Part shown: positions 1 to 64,000 of the stretch, one piece after another | Numbering within the stretch: position 1 is the stretch's first letter | How the letters are laid out: each line of letters begins with the position of its first letter | Source: Salvelinus alpinus | Taxonomy: Eukaryota; Chordata; Actinopteri; Salmoniformes; Salmonidae | DNA length: 64,000 bases | Direction: 5' to 3' | NCBI RefSeq assembly: GCF_045679555.1 | Contig: NC_092091.1 | Location: forward strand, 17,383,072-17,447,071 | Translations under genes and position numbers: made by a program | Notes under the pieces: model-generated | What the model was told of the DNA's origin: nothing | What the model saw: the letters and a program-made list of their open reading frames with translations, nothing else | The model's database searches: none

Positions 1-326
1 ACTCCAGGAAATGTTCTGGAATGTTGAGGCAGCCTATCATAATGGATCTTTAACCCTCTAAATATTGTATTATCAAACACAACATCATAAATTTTTTGAG
101 AAAACACACTTAATTCACTGCTAGTTGCCATCTTGTTTCTGAGTAAATTCATGTTTGATTAGTGGAATCATATTGAATGAGGTTGTGTAGTGAGGGTTTA
201 TGGACCACCAGTGACCATTACTATAACAGTATTGTTATTGTGGATTTAACTCACTGCATAACTGTATGTTCCAGAAGTCTTATCTGGCCACATGATCCTA
301 TCCTTGAGTGGTGATAAAAAGAAAGA

Positions 327-400
327 CACGCACACACACACACACCCATCCACCCACGTATACACGCACGCATGCTCGAACGCAAACATACACACACACA
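327..400. repeat. (CA)n-type microsatellite tract
   Basis: Interrupted CA repeats mixed with CCAC and CGCA units. The rest of 1-960 shows no recognised feature. Confidence 0.7.
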
Positions 401-961
401 ATCTGTAGTGGATCTCAAAGTGCTGTGTCTGACACTCCCAGGCCCTCTGCAGGAGTCTGAGAGCCATCTGGTCCATACAACCCTTACACCACAAATTCCC
501 ATACAGTCAGGCCAGCATTGATCTGGCAGTCCACTCCTACTCTCCCCACGCGTATGTGTGTGGTCCAGATTGTAAGGCAGCGATGACACAGTCAGCCCTG
601 TCTGTGGGTGGGTTGTTTTTTCCAAGGTCATCACATGGCATCGAAGCAGAGGACAGAAGTAACCAAGGTAGTATTTAGCTGACTGGGAAAGGCAAGGGTC
701 CATACTCATCATCCCTGCCTGCCACTGTGAATGCGATGAGGTAGAGGTACGCACAGTAAGCACCTTACAATCAATAACTGGATCAATGACTGTATAGGGA
801 AACTGAATAGATATTAAGAGGAAAGCTAAAGGGAAATAGGAGCAGAGTTGGTGTAAAGGACAAAATGTTTCACATGTAAGGCATGTGAGCTATGAGCAGA
901 ATCATGTAGTAAGAGTAGGTAGACTGTGTTTACAGTTCCTTATCGTTTCACTGAGTTATTA

Positions 962-1713
962 TACTGAACAAAAATATAAATGCAACAATTTCAAAGATTT
1001 TGCTGCGTTACTGTTCATATAAGGAAACCAGTCAATTGAAATAAATTCATTAGGCCCTAATAATCTATGGATTTCACATGACTGGGCAGGGGCGCACCCA
1101 CTTGGGAGCCAGACCCAGCCAATCAGAATACATTTTTCCCCACATAAAGCATTTATTACAGACAGAAATTCTCCTCAGCACCCCCCTCAGACGATCCTGC
1201 AGGTGAAGAAGCTGGATGTGGAGGTCCTGGGCTGGCGTGGTTACATGTGGTCTGCGGTTGTGAGGCTGGTTGGATGTACTGCCAAATTCTCTAAAATGAA
1301 GTTGAAGGTGGCTTATGGTAGCGAAATGAACCTTAAATATCCGGCAACAGCTCTGGTGGACATTCCTGCAGTCAGCATGCCAATTGCATGCTCCCTCAAA
1401 ACTTGAGACATCTGTGGAATTGTGTTGTGTGACACAACTGCATATTTTAGAGTGGCCTTTTATTGTCCCTGCACAAGGTGCATCTGTGTAATGATCATGC
1501 TGTTTAATCAGCTTCTTGATATGCCACACCTATCAGGTGGATCAATTATCTTGACAAAGGATAAAATGCTCACTCACAGGGATGTTAACAAATTTATGCA
1601 CATTTGAGTGAAATAAGCTCTTTGTGCATATGGAAAATGTCTGAGATCTTTTACTTCAGCTCACGAAACATGGGATAACGCTTTCCATCTTCCGTTTATA
1701 TTTTTGTTCAGTA
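962..1713 (-). mobile_element. Internally deleted Tc1-like transposon
   Basis: Ends are inverted repeats starting TACTGAACAAAAATATAAA and are flanked by TA. The minus strand keeps a decayed transposase N-terminal part (helix-turn-helix region with FREFGSTSNQPHNRRPHVTT), but the catalytic DDE domain is lost. The family is the same as the copy at 48734-49823. Confidence 0.85.
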
Positions 1714-1715
1714 TA

Positions 1716-4217
1716 GATGCACTATATCATTACATCCACTTGGGTTTGGGCTGTAAGTCAACGCTACACTACAGGTTCACAACCTAGCTGAGGCATTAGC
1801 AGCTGGGAAAACCAGCATCCCCCCTTCTCACCCTGTAAGTGGTAATGATGCAAACTGCAAATGACATGTGTTACAGTACCAGTGTTGATGTAGCACTATA
1901 CTCTGGTGAAGGCTTGAAACCAATGCCTCAACCTGCAGAATCAGCTACAAGGCCAGAAAGGAACAACAGCTTAAAAAAAAGTTTAAAAAATGATAGACTT
2001 CACATATTTCTTGGATTGCCACCTCTGTTTTTCCTTTTGTCTATGTGTAACCCTTGTTATTTTGGTGCTTTGAGAGGAACAGTCCATATGGACTTGTCTT
2101 AGGAAACATTTTTCGTTGACTAGTGTTACAGTGTTGTGCAATGTAAAGGCATGTGGGGTGTGTCGTTCACACCCAGAGGCAGATGGTCCTGTCCGGTCCG
2201 TCAGAGGAAGGTGCGGCAGTGGAGGCTGCGGCAGCCGGTTCCGTTCCAGGATGCAGCTGTGACGATAATCATCGGAGGGAGCAGGCTGATTTTCCACTGG
2301 GAAGTGGCTCTAATTTACTGCCTTGGGGCCTGAACGGCCTGAAGCTGATTTATCTGCAGCCGACTCAAATGGGAACCTCCACACAAGATGGATGACTGGG
2401 TCTGGATAGGCCGAGCTAGAGAGGCTATCCTCCATAAATCCTACATTACCATATAGCTATCCGCACTGGCTCCTTCACTCACTGTACTGTACCATCTGTG
2501 AGACACTCAGTACAAGGGGAGCTCTCACAACGCTTCTTCCATGTTATATCAGTCAGTGTATGCAAAAGAGATGGAAACCAAGGGTTACTTAAGTCAAGAC
2601 GAGTAAATGAGTGTTCAATATAGTTGTTGTTACCTCTGAAGGGGATGACATCTCCATCTGGGGATCATGAAGGGACAGAAATGGGCAAAAGGAGGCAGCC
2701 AGTCATGTCCCTGCAGAATACTGTATTCTCCATACACTACCCGTCCAAAGCCCCAATGCTAAAAAGGTGCTGGTGTGAGAAAAATATTGCTCCAAGTTGT
2801 TAACATAAACCTGCCCAGATAAATACTGCAGCTTGTCAGTGTAGGAAGGTCAAGTGTAGTAGGATCCAATCTTCAGTCAGCACAGCAAAACAGTCTGTCT
2901 GGCACCCTATTCCCTATATAGTGCACTACTTTTGACCATGACCCATTGGGCTTTGGTCAAAAGTAGTGCACTGTATAGGGAATAGGGTGCCATTTCACAC
3001 AGCCACGGTCTCGGCTGAGACTGGCAGCTCTGAACTCCTGCTGGAGGACTGCAGCCTGCATGGCTGCACAGTTTCAGGGACGCATTACCCAGGCCATTCT
3101 CCATCCCCATCCACCATGAGACTCGGCTGCCATACTGATTCAGGGCTCAGCACAGGGCAGGCAGATGATACTGTGTACAGTTGGCTAGCAGCTAGCTATC
3201 TCAGCTAGGGTTTAAAAGGGTAAGTCACAATGCATGACCCATATCAGTAAACTGCAGCCAGCCAGACAGTCACAACTCAGTTTAGAGACACATGAAGCCT
3301 TGTGCTGAGCAGCATTGGCAAGCTGGATCATGTGTAAGTTCTCTGTACAGTAGTTTACATACTGTGTCTGTCTGTGGCACATCTGATGATGATTTAATTG
3401 AGTCATCAGATTACGAGGTCAGTCAGTGGTGCCAAAGGAACAACACTGTACAATGCTGCACATTTTTCTATCAACGTGCCTTGGCTAAAATTGGCCACCT
3501 GCCTTTAGACGTTTGCTTTACAATAAGGTGTCACGTGTTGGAGTACAGCTACCACTCACCAGTGACTTAAGGTATGCTAAACATCAACAAAGGACGTCAT
3601 GGTTAGTCATATACCTAGCCTGACTGGCTGTCTGTAGGCTGTAGCAGGCCAGTTTTACCAGTGGGCAGTAGAGGAGCCACGTCACAGCTCGCTCTCTCTT
3701 CATAGCAACAGCACTATCTATCACCCGTCATACATGCTTTCCAGATTGAAGAGAGACGCAGCAGCCACTTTGCCTAAGGGTAACACCAAATAGCTGTTTA
3801 TATAAAAATACTTCTTTGCTTCACATTTTTATCCATGGTGTACAATTAACCTTTATTGAAAATGAGTATCTATTTTTGCAGGAAATGCAATCATGGCAGC
3901 CTAGATGATATCAAATCAAAAACATGCAACCAAATCAAAATGTTAAGAAAATCGATGAAATGTGAAATGCTCAAAATTACACACAAGCAGCTTTTCCCCC
4001 TTGAATAGCATTTTATTTGAGTAAAAAATCATAACTGCTGCCACTTCTGGAACCTTCATAGCCAAGGCAAAACGGAAGGAATGTTGCAACAATACAGTGG
4101 CTAGACTTCTTTCACAGCTCCATTGTAACAACGTAGCTCTTATAACATTATCATATATTTATATTTACCTTTTAAAACAAATAAACAGGAAAATCCTCGG
4201 CTTGAAGTCGAATACCA
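1716..4217. other. Intergenic DNA downstream of let-7i
   Basis: Apart from the MITE at 2901-2991 I see no exon, RNA gene or known repeat here. Short open frames lack splice signals or recognisable protein sequence. Confidence 0.5.
2901..2991. mobile_element. Palindromic MITE
   Basis: The whole element is a near-perfect hairpin with arms GGCACCCTATTCCCTATATA and complement, around a short centre. It is a well-known, very abundant short salmonid repeat without coding capacity. Confidence 0.85.
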
Positions 4218-4220
4218 GCA

Positions 4221-4305
4221 CTGGCAAGGCAGTAGCTTGCGCAGTCATCTCCATAGCGGGAAATGTCATAACCCAACCAACAGCACAAACTACTACCTCA
4301 GCCAG
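4221..4305 (-). ncRNA. let-7i: let-7i microRNA precursor hairpin
   Basis: On the minus strand the 5' arm at 4300-4279 matches the 22-nt let-7i-5p sequence exactly (seed GAGGUAG, then UAGUUUGUGCUGUU). The 3' arm at 4244-4223 matches let-7i-3p apart from its last base. CTGGC/GCCAG pairs close the stem, and the loop has the let-7i-type purine/pyrimidine-rich form. Let-7 miRNAs repress lin-28, ras, hmga2 and other growth genes after Drosha and Dicer processing. In mammals let-7i lies shortly downstream of MON2 on the same strand, as here, which supports the i paralogue rather than another let-7. It could be processed from its own transcript or from mon2 read-through. Confidence 0.97.
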
Positions 4306-4399
4306 TACATGGTCAAATGCCGATAGAAACACACTGAAATAGCAGAAATCACAACTGCCAATTATAACAAATACATTTTTCTTATATAATTCCGACCTG

Positions 4400-4660
4400 A
4401 TACGTACGGTTCCACGCGCTTGGGGCTGGTTATGTTCATCCGATCTCCTGAGCGCAGTGAGCAGACGGTCGTATCATGGGCAGAGTTGAAATATGAGGGG
4501 AAACCCCGCCCAAGACCTCCCCCAGTCTACTCCTCCCATTTCCCCTGTGCACCAGACAACCTGCGGTCGTTTCCCTCATATGACCTAACCTCAAGCTCCA
4601 GTTTGTCGCAAGAATGGAAGACTTCACAAGCCTTCTTGCGCGACTGTTAACGTGAAGAAG
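4400..4660 (-). promoter_or_regulatory. Probable promoter region of pri-let-7i
   Basis: A locally CpG-richer, repeat-free block lies 100-350 bp upstream of the hairpin in its transcription direction. It contains GGGAAACCCC at 4498-4507, which fits the NF-kB consensus and continues into a GC box (CCCCGCCC). No TATA box is obvious. In mammals let-7i transcription responds to NF-kB and C/EBP. The assignment here is by position and motif only. Confidence 0.4.
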
Positions 4661-5635
4661 GTACATGGTCGCAAATACCAAATATAATTCTTGCTTTGCA
4701 CGATAATATGGCTACATCCCAGAAGCGATATCTTATTGTTTTTGGCTTGTGGCACAGAGAAAGTTAGCAGTTTTATACATAGCATTATACTATTAAATTA
4801 CTAGAGGGGATTTGTCATAAACCCTCAAAGTTCCGGAAAGGACTGAAAATGGCAGCCATATTGGTTAGGGAGAAATCCAAACCAGTCTCATTGGAATGAA
4901 TGGCAGTAGAGGCACAATCCTGATTTTACTTATGCAGGAAAATAAAAGTAACATCAGAAATGTGTCTAATATAATTATTGTCAACCTAAAATATTGTCAT
5001 ATAACTATAAATACAGTTTAGACAGGTTGTATACACATTTTCTGTAAAAATGTATTCTAAAATATAGCAAACAAAAATCTTAAAATTGTAATGTCTTTCT
5101 TGGAAAGCGTTGAGTGTATTATGATACAATATCAGTACTCGTTGCATTTACAACTTGTCTAAGTCCTATCACCAACTGATTTGAGCCAGTGTATGGCTGT
5201 AGATTGACAGCATTGTTTGAATGGAATGTAGGCATATTGGCAGTTAATATTTCTAATTATGGAATCATTCCTCTAAAACTGTCTGACTAGCTAGCTAACA
5301 AACATACAGTGCAGATATATTTTTCATATTCATCATTTTACACAATATCCTATCACAACACTGGCAAACCATGGTTGACCAACTCCCTGACCTTCTAATA
5401 TTCTATGGCCATGACACTCACCCATTCATCAGAATTCCTCTGATATAATTTTTCAGGAAATGCCATTCAGGAGGTTAGTTGTTTAGGATTGTGGGAAATG
5501 TGTTTTCTACACTCAAGTCAGCAAGCTCTGCCACAATCTCAGATGCTTAAGAAAATGACACAGAGCGACATACAAGTCAATTACAGGGTTAAGGACAGGA
5601 CATCACCGAGGCACACACAGAAATCATTTAATTGT
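4661..5635. other. Spacer between let-7i upstream region and mon2 3' end
   Basis: A/T-rich DNA without a recognised element. A primary transcript linking mon2 and let-7i would have to cross it. Confidence 0.4.
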
Positions 5636-6227
5636 TTGTAGAACTCTCCCATTTATTTTATACAGACAAGTACCCTTCTCAGGTCAGCTAAAATATGACA
5701 TGGAATGTTACAGTAAGATTTGTAATAAAATCCTAGATGTTAAAAACTTCACAAAAGGTAATCTCATCTTTCCCCCTCTCAATCTTTTTAAAGGTCCATA
5801 TAGCCCCAGTACTTTTAGTTTTTTCTTAATTACATCAACACTAACCACACACTGTACATCGACTCTATTCAAGAAATCAAAATAAAACAAACGAAAACCC
5901 AAAAGAAAACACTGCAATTGTTTTACTGTAGCAGTTAATACACAAGTCCAGCCAGTCAGAATGAGAATGGGAGGTGGTATCAACCAGCGTGTATTAGAAG
6001 CATACATTGATGATGTCGTGTGTAGCAGGTCAGAGTTCTCGTTGAGGACCGAGCAGTCGCCGGGGGAGCTCAGTTGCCACTGGTTACTGTCTGTTAGATG
6101 GGCTCATATGAAGTAAAAGAGACCGTCCGTCTATCCGTCCATCCACTTGTGTGAAGAAGTGTGTGTTTGGGTCTCAGGAGGACACATTCATTATGAATTC
6201 CTTCATTATAAAAAGGGGTTGGAACAG
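5636..6227 (-). other. mon2: mon2 3' untranslated region (predicted)
   Basis: The sequence between the mon2 stop and the first good minus-strand AATAAA (5652-5657) is A/T-rich and has no recognised repeat. It would give a 3' UTR of about 590 nt. Longer alternative ends are possible; no transcript evidence is available here. Confidence 0.6.
5652..5657 (-). promoter_or_regulatory. Candidate polyadenylation signal for mon2
   Basis: AATAAA on the minus strand, 571 bp past the stop codon. It is the only canonical hexamer I found on this strand between the stop and this point. Confidence 0.55.
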
Positions 6228-57470
<51,243 letters not shown>

Positions 57471-57660
57471 TTTGGATGATGTATTCGACCCAAATATCAA
57501 ATCTTGAAATAATAATAAAGCAATCGTAAGATACTGGTCCCTTGCCTACTTATTCAGCCCCTTTGAAAACGAAAAACGGTATGGACCTCAGCAAGCGTTC
57601 ACTGACACAAGTCAATATTCCAGTTTTCTACTTTGCCCATAGAGAATGGAAGGGATGACA
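57471..57660 (-). promoter_or_regulatory. mon2: mon2 5' UTR and core promoter region (position only)
   Basis: Assigned because it directly precedes the start codon. I see no TATA box, no CpG island and no certain initiator. The transcription start cannot be fixed from sequence. Confidence 0.3.
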
Positions 57661-57845
57661 CGGGCATAAGCTTGTCCACAACAAAAAAGCCTAGACGGTG
57701 GTGTCATAGATTATCATCACTAGCACAATTCTAGTGACATTTATATGGTTAAAATTTCTCAGTTTTACCCGTAGTTCCTACGGCTCCAGCAGTCACCATT
57801 GCAAGCAACGTTTCAATCCCACAATGCTTTGGTAGACATTGGGAA

Positions 57846-58006
57846 GATCTCAATTGTATTCTCCCTGCGCCTCTCTCCTCGCTCATCGTCCCCTTCTCAA
57901 AACCCATTGGAGAAGAAGGTAAGAGGGGCGGGACCTCTGGTTTTCTCATCCAATGGCTTTTGAGAAGCAGAGGAGTAGCGAGGACGTGAGAATTACATTT
58001 GAGATC
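57846..58006. mobile_element. Palindromic MITE upstream of mon2
   Basis: GATCTCAATTGTATTCTCCC with CCTTCTCAAAACCCATTGG and its mirrored arm (AATGGCTTTTGAGAAGC; GAGAATTACATTTGAGATC) form a 161-bp imperfect hairpin about 400 bp upstream of the mon2 start codon. Confidence 0.65.
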
Positions 58007-58242
58007 ATCCCATTGACACGTCACTTGCACTACCGTAAACATGACCGGATTCCAGCAGAATGATTCCAGCGTCCTCGTGTGGAGTAATACAAACCAATTC
58101 ATGTAGTATTTTGTAAGGCAATGTACAGGTAACTGCCAAAATAAATGAGGGATCAATGAGGGATACAAGGTATATTGAAAGCAGGTGCTTCCACACAGGT
58201 GTGGTTCCTGAGTTAATTACATAATTAACACCCCATCATGCC

Positions 58243-59280
58243 ACAGACGACGCAATCGCAATCACACTGCACACTGCCCTAACCCATCTGGACAAAGTAA
58301 TACCTATGTAAGAATGCTGTTCATCGACTACAGCTCAACATTTAACACCATAATACCCTCCAAACTCGTCATTAAGCTCAATATAGACCCTGGGTCTCGA
58401 CCGCGCCCTGTGCAACTGGGTCCTGGACTTCCCGACGGGCCACCCCCGAGTGGTGAGGGTAGGTAACAACATCTCCACCCCGCTGATCCTCAACACTGGG
58501 GCCCCACAAGGGTGCGTTCTCAGCCCTCTCCTGTACTCCCTGTTCACCCATGACTGCGTGGCCATGCACGCCTCCAACTCAATCATCAAGTTTGCAGACA
58601 ACGCTTCAGTGGTAGACTTGATTATCAACAACGATGAGATGGCCTACAGGGAGGAGGTGAGGGCCCTCGGAGTGTGGTGTCAGGAAAATAACCTCACACT
58701 CAATGTCAACAAAACAAAGGAGATGATCGTGGACTTCAGGAAACAGCAGAGGGAGCAGCCCCCTATCCACATCGACGGAACAGTAGTGGAGAAGGTGGAA
58801 AGTTTTAAGTTCCTCGGCGTACACATTACGGACAAACTGAAATGGTCCACCCACACAGACAGCGTGGTGAAGAAGGCACAGCAGCGCCTCTTCAACCTCA
58901 GGAGGCTGAAGAAATTTGGCTTGTCACCAAAAACACTTACAAACTTTTACAGATGCACAATCAAGAGCATCCTGTCGGGCTGTATCACCGCCTGGTACGG
59001 CAACTGCTCCGCTCACAACCGTAAGGCTCTCCAGAGGGTAGTGAGGTCTGCACAACGCATCACCGGGGGCAAACTACCTGCCCTCCAGGACACCTACACC
59101 ACCCGATGTCACAGGAAGGCCAAAACGATCATCAAGGACAACAACCACCCGATCCACTGCCTGTTCACCCCGCTATCATCCAGAAGGCGAGGTCAGTACA
59201 GGTGCATCAAAGCGTGGACCGAGAGACTGAAAAACAGCTTCTATCTCAAGGCCATCAGACTGTTAAACAGCCATCACTAA
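58243..59280 (+). pseudogene. L2 LINE reverse transcriptase pseudogene
   Basis: An open stretch of 276 codons (58450-59280) covers RT motifs from [20 protein letters not shown] to the C-terminus [13 protein letters not shown]. The catalytic loop is FADN, not FADD, as in the other copy. The upstream part has a frame change near 58380. Confidence 0.85.
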
Positions 59281-59681
59281 CATTGAGTGGCTGCTGCCAA
59301 CATACTGACTCATCTCTAGCCACTTTAATAATGAAAAGATGTTTGTAATAAATGTATCACTAGCCACTTTAAACAATGCCACTTTATATAATGTTTACAT
59401 ACCCTACATTACTCATCTCATATGTATATACTGTACTCTATACCATCTACTGCATCTTGCCTATGCCGTTCGGCCATCGCTCATTCATATATCTTTATGT
59501 ACATATTCTTATTCATTCCTTTACACTTGTGTATATAAGGTAGTTGTTGTGAAATTGTTAGGTTAGATTACTTGTTAGATATTACTGCATGGTCGGAACT
59601 AGAAGCACAAGCATTTCGCTACACTCGCATTAACATCTGTTAACCATGTGTATGTGACAAATATTTTTGAGGGGATTTGCT
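58243..59681 (+). mobile_element. L2-group LINE, 5'-truncated, inserted in a Tc1 relic
   Basis: Begins inside the reverse transcriptase and runs to the 3' end (GTATGTGACAAATA). Tc1 sequence resumes at CTTAGTGTCATGTATAAAAA. It is closely related to the copy at 33434-35790, roughly 95% by eye. Confidence 0.88.
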
Positions 59682-59814
59682 TAGTGTCATGTATAAAAAT
59701 GCCCAGTTGCTCATTTTTGTGGGTACCATGCTTAGAAGAAGAGAACTCAGTGATGTTGAAAGAGCAGTCTCAAAGGAGCATAGGGCTGAAAGGGGGTTGG
59801 TCTCTCTCTCACTC

Positions 59815-61037
<1,223 letters not shown>

Positions 61038-61449
61038 CTCAACCCAATTGAACACTTATAGGAGATTCTGGAGCGGCACCTTGCTTCGACAATCATCAAC
61101 CAAACACCAAATTATGGAGAATTTCTCATGGAAGAATGATGTCGCATCCCTTCAATAGAGCTCCAGAAACTTGTAGAATCTATGCCAAGGCACATTGAAG
61201 CTGTTCTGGCAGTTGGTGGGCCCCATTAAGAGCCGTTATGTTGGTGTTTCCTTTATTTTGGCAGTTACCTGTATGTGCTCAATAGTAAACACATACTGTA
61301 GCATGACATGTTTTAATATTTCTTTAGAGGAAAAATTAAAGGCCTACAGCACACACATGGCTTGAAATCATTTCAGTTGGGTTACTGACATACTCATGGC
61401 TTTTGATGATAATACTCTGCTTCCATCTGCTGGCCATCAGGATACATAC

Positions 61450-61469
61450 AGTCTCTCTCTCTCTCTCTC

Positions 61470-61530
<61 letters not shown>
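61450..61530. repeat. (CT)n microsatellite
   Basis: About 80 bp of CT with one CACT interruption, separate from the large array. Confidence 0.9.
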
Positions 61531-61534
<4 letters not shown>

Positions 61535-62177
61535 AGTCTTCGGAAATCTTGGTGGAAAAGAATGACATTGTATGACACATAATTTTTTACACCTTTTAAT
61601 ATAAATGTTTTTATTTTACAATGTCAGTTGTAATGATACATGTGAACGGTACTCAGCTTTGCACTGGACATGTCATTGGCAATACTGACGAACACATACT
61701 GGAAGTGTAAGAGCTTATACTTTTCAAAGTTGTTATTGTATGATATGGCAAAGTAGATGATGATATAATTAATTAATGAATAGGCCACAATATAAGCAAA
61801 TAACAGACTTTGCGAGACTTTTCATTTTTCCAAGGTAAAAGGTATGAAACTCAAGTTCAGTATTACGGGAAAACTCTTTCTCTCCAGCTTCTCACCTCTA
61901 AGCTGCTCGCTATGATGGTATACTGTAGTGTACTGTACAATGATTTCAAATGCCAAAATTCTGTACAACAAAAATATATTGAACACAATCCATACTTTCA
62001 CTAGTTTTTAAACTATGTTTCTCATGTGCTTTATCACATTTTGGACTTGGTATACAGTTTAGAAATATATATATATACGATTGTATACATTTTTTTTTTT
62101 AAATCAAGCCAAGGATGAGAGCAATGCAAATATCCTGGTTTTACATTTTAAAGTACTTAAAAAACCTAACATAGGAC

Positions 62178-62458
62178 TACCCACTGGGCAAAAAAATTGT
62201 TGAATCAATGTTGTTTCCACATAATTTCAACCCCCAAAATGTATGTGATGATGTTAAATCAATGGAGGAAAATGTATTGGATTTGCAAAAAGTAATCAAC
62301 GTAGGGGCATTTTGTCTTTTTTTCACCCAACTTTGAACCTAAATCCATTGACATGTTGAAAATTGTTGTTGATTTCATGTTGAATTCACGTTAGTTGACA
62401 ACTCAACAAAATGTAAATCAAAACTAGACGTTGAGCTGACGTCTGTGCCCAGTGGGTA
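62178..62458. mobile_element. MITE with 13-bp terminal inverted repeats and TA duplication
   Basis: Begins TACCCACTGGGCA and ends TGCCCAGTGGGTA, a perfect inverted repeat including the flanking TA pairs. There is no coding capacity. The family is familiar as a very common salmonid repeat. TA duplication suggests a Tc1/mariner or similar TA-targeting transposase. Confidence 0.8.
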
Positions 62459-62762
62459 TGATTAAAATGCTAATACACAATGATTATATGTCCAAGTAAG
62501 CTTTTGAATCAAAGAAATACATTTACAGTATGTCTGACTTAATCCTAAACTCAAACAACAACCTTAGGCTAGCAAAGCCTATTCAGTCTGTTTTCTACAG
62601 GTTTATTTTATTCCTGCTATGTTAGGTTACTATAATAGAGACAGACACTTGGGCTTCAGATGTATTTTTGATGCAATTCTTCTGACATAAATGTGGATAT
62701 TAAACTGTATAGGTTGTGTGTAACATATTGGCACTTGCCAATATATTAATGTATAATCATAG

Positions 62763-62796
62763 TATTCGGAGGCAAAAAAAGTATTGCCTCCGAATA
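62763..62796. repeat. Short perfect hairpin
   Basis: TATTCGGAGGCAA and its exact complement TTGCCTCCGAATA are separated by 8 nt. No element around it is recognised. It may be a residual MITE core or a structured RNA element of the presumed 3' UTR. Confidence 0.5.
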
Positions 62797-63837
62797 ATTA
62801 TTGCCTCATTGAATTCTTGTTCAATTCTGCATTGCTTCTTGTAACCACAATGACATGGTGCTTTTAGTTGGCATGCGGTTATCGGATTCCTTTATTTGTC
62901 ATCTAAAAATGTTGTCAGCTAAGGTTTAGCATCTCGGGGTAAATTAACAAACATATTGATTAGATTGATGTATTTACTATATCAACTGATATGACTGTAG
63001 CAAGTTCAACATAATGCACAAAAATAATACCTAATCACAGTGTCTCTCACAGCTGAATATAAATCAGGAGCAACCCTACATGAGAACATGGTAGAGGGGG
63101 GACAGACGGAGGGATTATGTTGTAAAGCATTGTTACGATGTGCTGTATGAGGCAGTCCTTTCAACTAAGTACTGAATTAAACATCACAATGTAACTGTAC
63201 TGTATTCAACTGAAACTCTACGACTGTGTTTGGAATGAAACATTCCATTCCGCCAGAAGCTAAAACTAACAACTTGAAGTAGTATTCGTACAACATGTGC
63301 CGAGCTGAACATCAGAGATGTCCATGAAAAAAAGGAAAACAAAAAACACATCCTTAGAAAGCAGATGTGATCATCAGACAAACATTCTCAAGTCTCAACC
63401 ACAATGGACATATAACAAATCACTGAATCACACCATTTCAATGTCTGCTAAACTTCGTCATTGGCGAACTAAATCAGCACAACCCAGCTAGAGTTCCTGG
63501 TTGATCAGGCAACAGTGTGAGGCAGAAGTGGCGAGCAACTGTCCCGTGGATGGAAGTGTAGATGGAAGAGCCAGTAGCATTGCGTGTGTGAACATCAGTA
63601 CATACACGATTTAACAACAGCACCTGAAACAGTAGTCTATATTGTCTCTGAGAGACCTTGCAGGAGAGAAAGAGCCAGGGCACAGCAGCACCAGTGTCTC
63701 TGCATCTGTGCTCATTTGGCCGCAGTTGTGCAGTTATGAGGTATCGTTGAGGAGAGGTTTGGGACGGGCCCAGGGCAGATGCCATGTCGAGGGGAGGGAC
63801 ATGGGACCTCACAAGGCCTGGGTCCACGTTCCCAGCT

Positions 63838-64000
63838 CTAGCAGTTGGACTCCTTCTCGTTGACGGGGAAGTAGCCTTCCTTGGTGGGAGGGTGTCTCTG
63901 ACGGAGGCTGTCCCCATCGGCAGCAAAGATGGCCAGCAGCTTCTCTTGCTCCTTCTTGGTTTTGGGTAAGTCAGTGGACGGTGTGGTCAGGATTATAAAG
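63838..64000 (-). CDS. 3'-terminal coding exon of an unrecognised upstream gene (partial)
   Basis: On the minus strand an open frame enters from the right edge and ends at TAG (63840-63838). The last 53 codons run from FIILTTPSTDLPKTKKEQEK through LLAIFAADGDSLRQRHPP to a C-terminus KEGYFPVNEKESNC. The codon use is GC-rich at third positions, unlike the A/T-rich flanks, and no stop occurs. A splice acceptor might lie inside the first 45 nt, so the true exon start is unresolved. I do not recognise the protein. The charged, hydrophilic tail after a short hydrophobic start could be a cytoplasmic tail. It is not the C-terminus of USP15, the upstream neighbour of MON2 in mammals, as I remember it. 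Confidence 0.6.
   Translation of the reverse strand, partial: FIILTTPSTDLPKTKKEQEKLLAIFAADGDSLRQRHPPTKEGYFPVNEKESNC

Larger units (their letters stand above)
61550..63837 (-). other. Probable 3' untranslated region or intergenic DNA after the 63.8-kb gene
   Basis: About 2.3 kb with no coding signal, A/T-rich and mostly free of old repeats apart from the MITE at 62178-62458. Minus-strand AATAAA hexamers occur at 61610-61615, 62602-62607 and 62891-62896, so the 3' end could be at any of these. Long 3' UTRs are common in fish brain genes, but extent cannot be set from sequence alone. Confidence 0.35.

Noticed and set aside
63474..63926. 150-codon minus-strand frame near the right edge
   Set aside because: It overlaps the terminal exon in another frame. 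The frame ending at 63838 has the better codon composition and a plausible C-terminus.

Overview
The window is nuclear DNA of a salmonid fish. It contains an HpaI-type tRNA-derived SINE, several families of decayed Tc1-like transposons, L2-group LINEs, hAT-type and palindromic MITEs, and dense micro- and minisatellites. This mixture, especially the HpaI SINE, is typical of Salmo, Oncorhynchus and Salvelinus. There are no bacterial features, and apart from transposon relics every long open frame is a repeat artefact or the shadow of an exon.

The window is essentially one vertebrate gene on the minus strand. mon2 encodes a DCB/HUS-domain relative of the large Arf-GEFs that scaffolds endosome-to-Golgi transport. 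It starts at 57470 and stops at 6228. I could place 34 coding exons, all with GT..AG borders and mutually consistent phases. They sum to 5,130 nt, or 1,709 codons plus stop, close to the roughly 1,717 residues of human MON2, so this copy looks intact. Exon 27 is an 18-nt microexon. About 1.3 kb beyond the predicted mon2 polyadenylation signal, on the same strand, lies a complete let-7i microRNA hairpin (4221-4305). The MON2 then let-7i order of mammals is therefore kept. Upstream of mon2, the last coding exon of another minus-strand gene, which I do not recognise, enters from the right edge and stops at 63838.

By region: 1-5.6 kb is intergenic and holds a Tc1 relic (0.96-1.71 kb), a palindromic MITE (2.9 kb), let-7i and its probable promoter region. 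From 5.64 to 57.47 kb is mon2. Its introns hold nested transposons (6.9-10.0, 11.1-12.7, 25.9-27.1 and 47.9-51.7 kb), an L2 LINE (33.4-35.8 kb), and minisatellites with unit lengths of 21, 21, 30, 35, 40, 45, 48 and 70 bp. From 57.5 to 61.3 kb is a Tc1 relic broken up by an L2 insertion and a giant (CT)n array. From 61.3 to 63.8 kb is the probable 3' untranslated region of the upstream neighbour.

The most unusual structure is a set of minisatellites whose repeat unit includes the 3' end of a mon2 exon plus its 5' splice site. Exon 8 is followed by 11 further copies of its own donor (40-bp unit) and exon 22 by 7 (70-bp unit). A third, smaller case at exon 15 is split by a Tc1 insertion. Identifications of mon2, let-7i and repeat families rest on recognition from memory. 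No database search was run.
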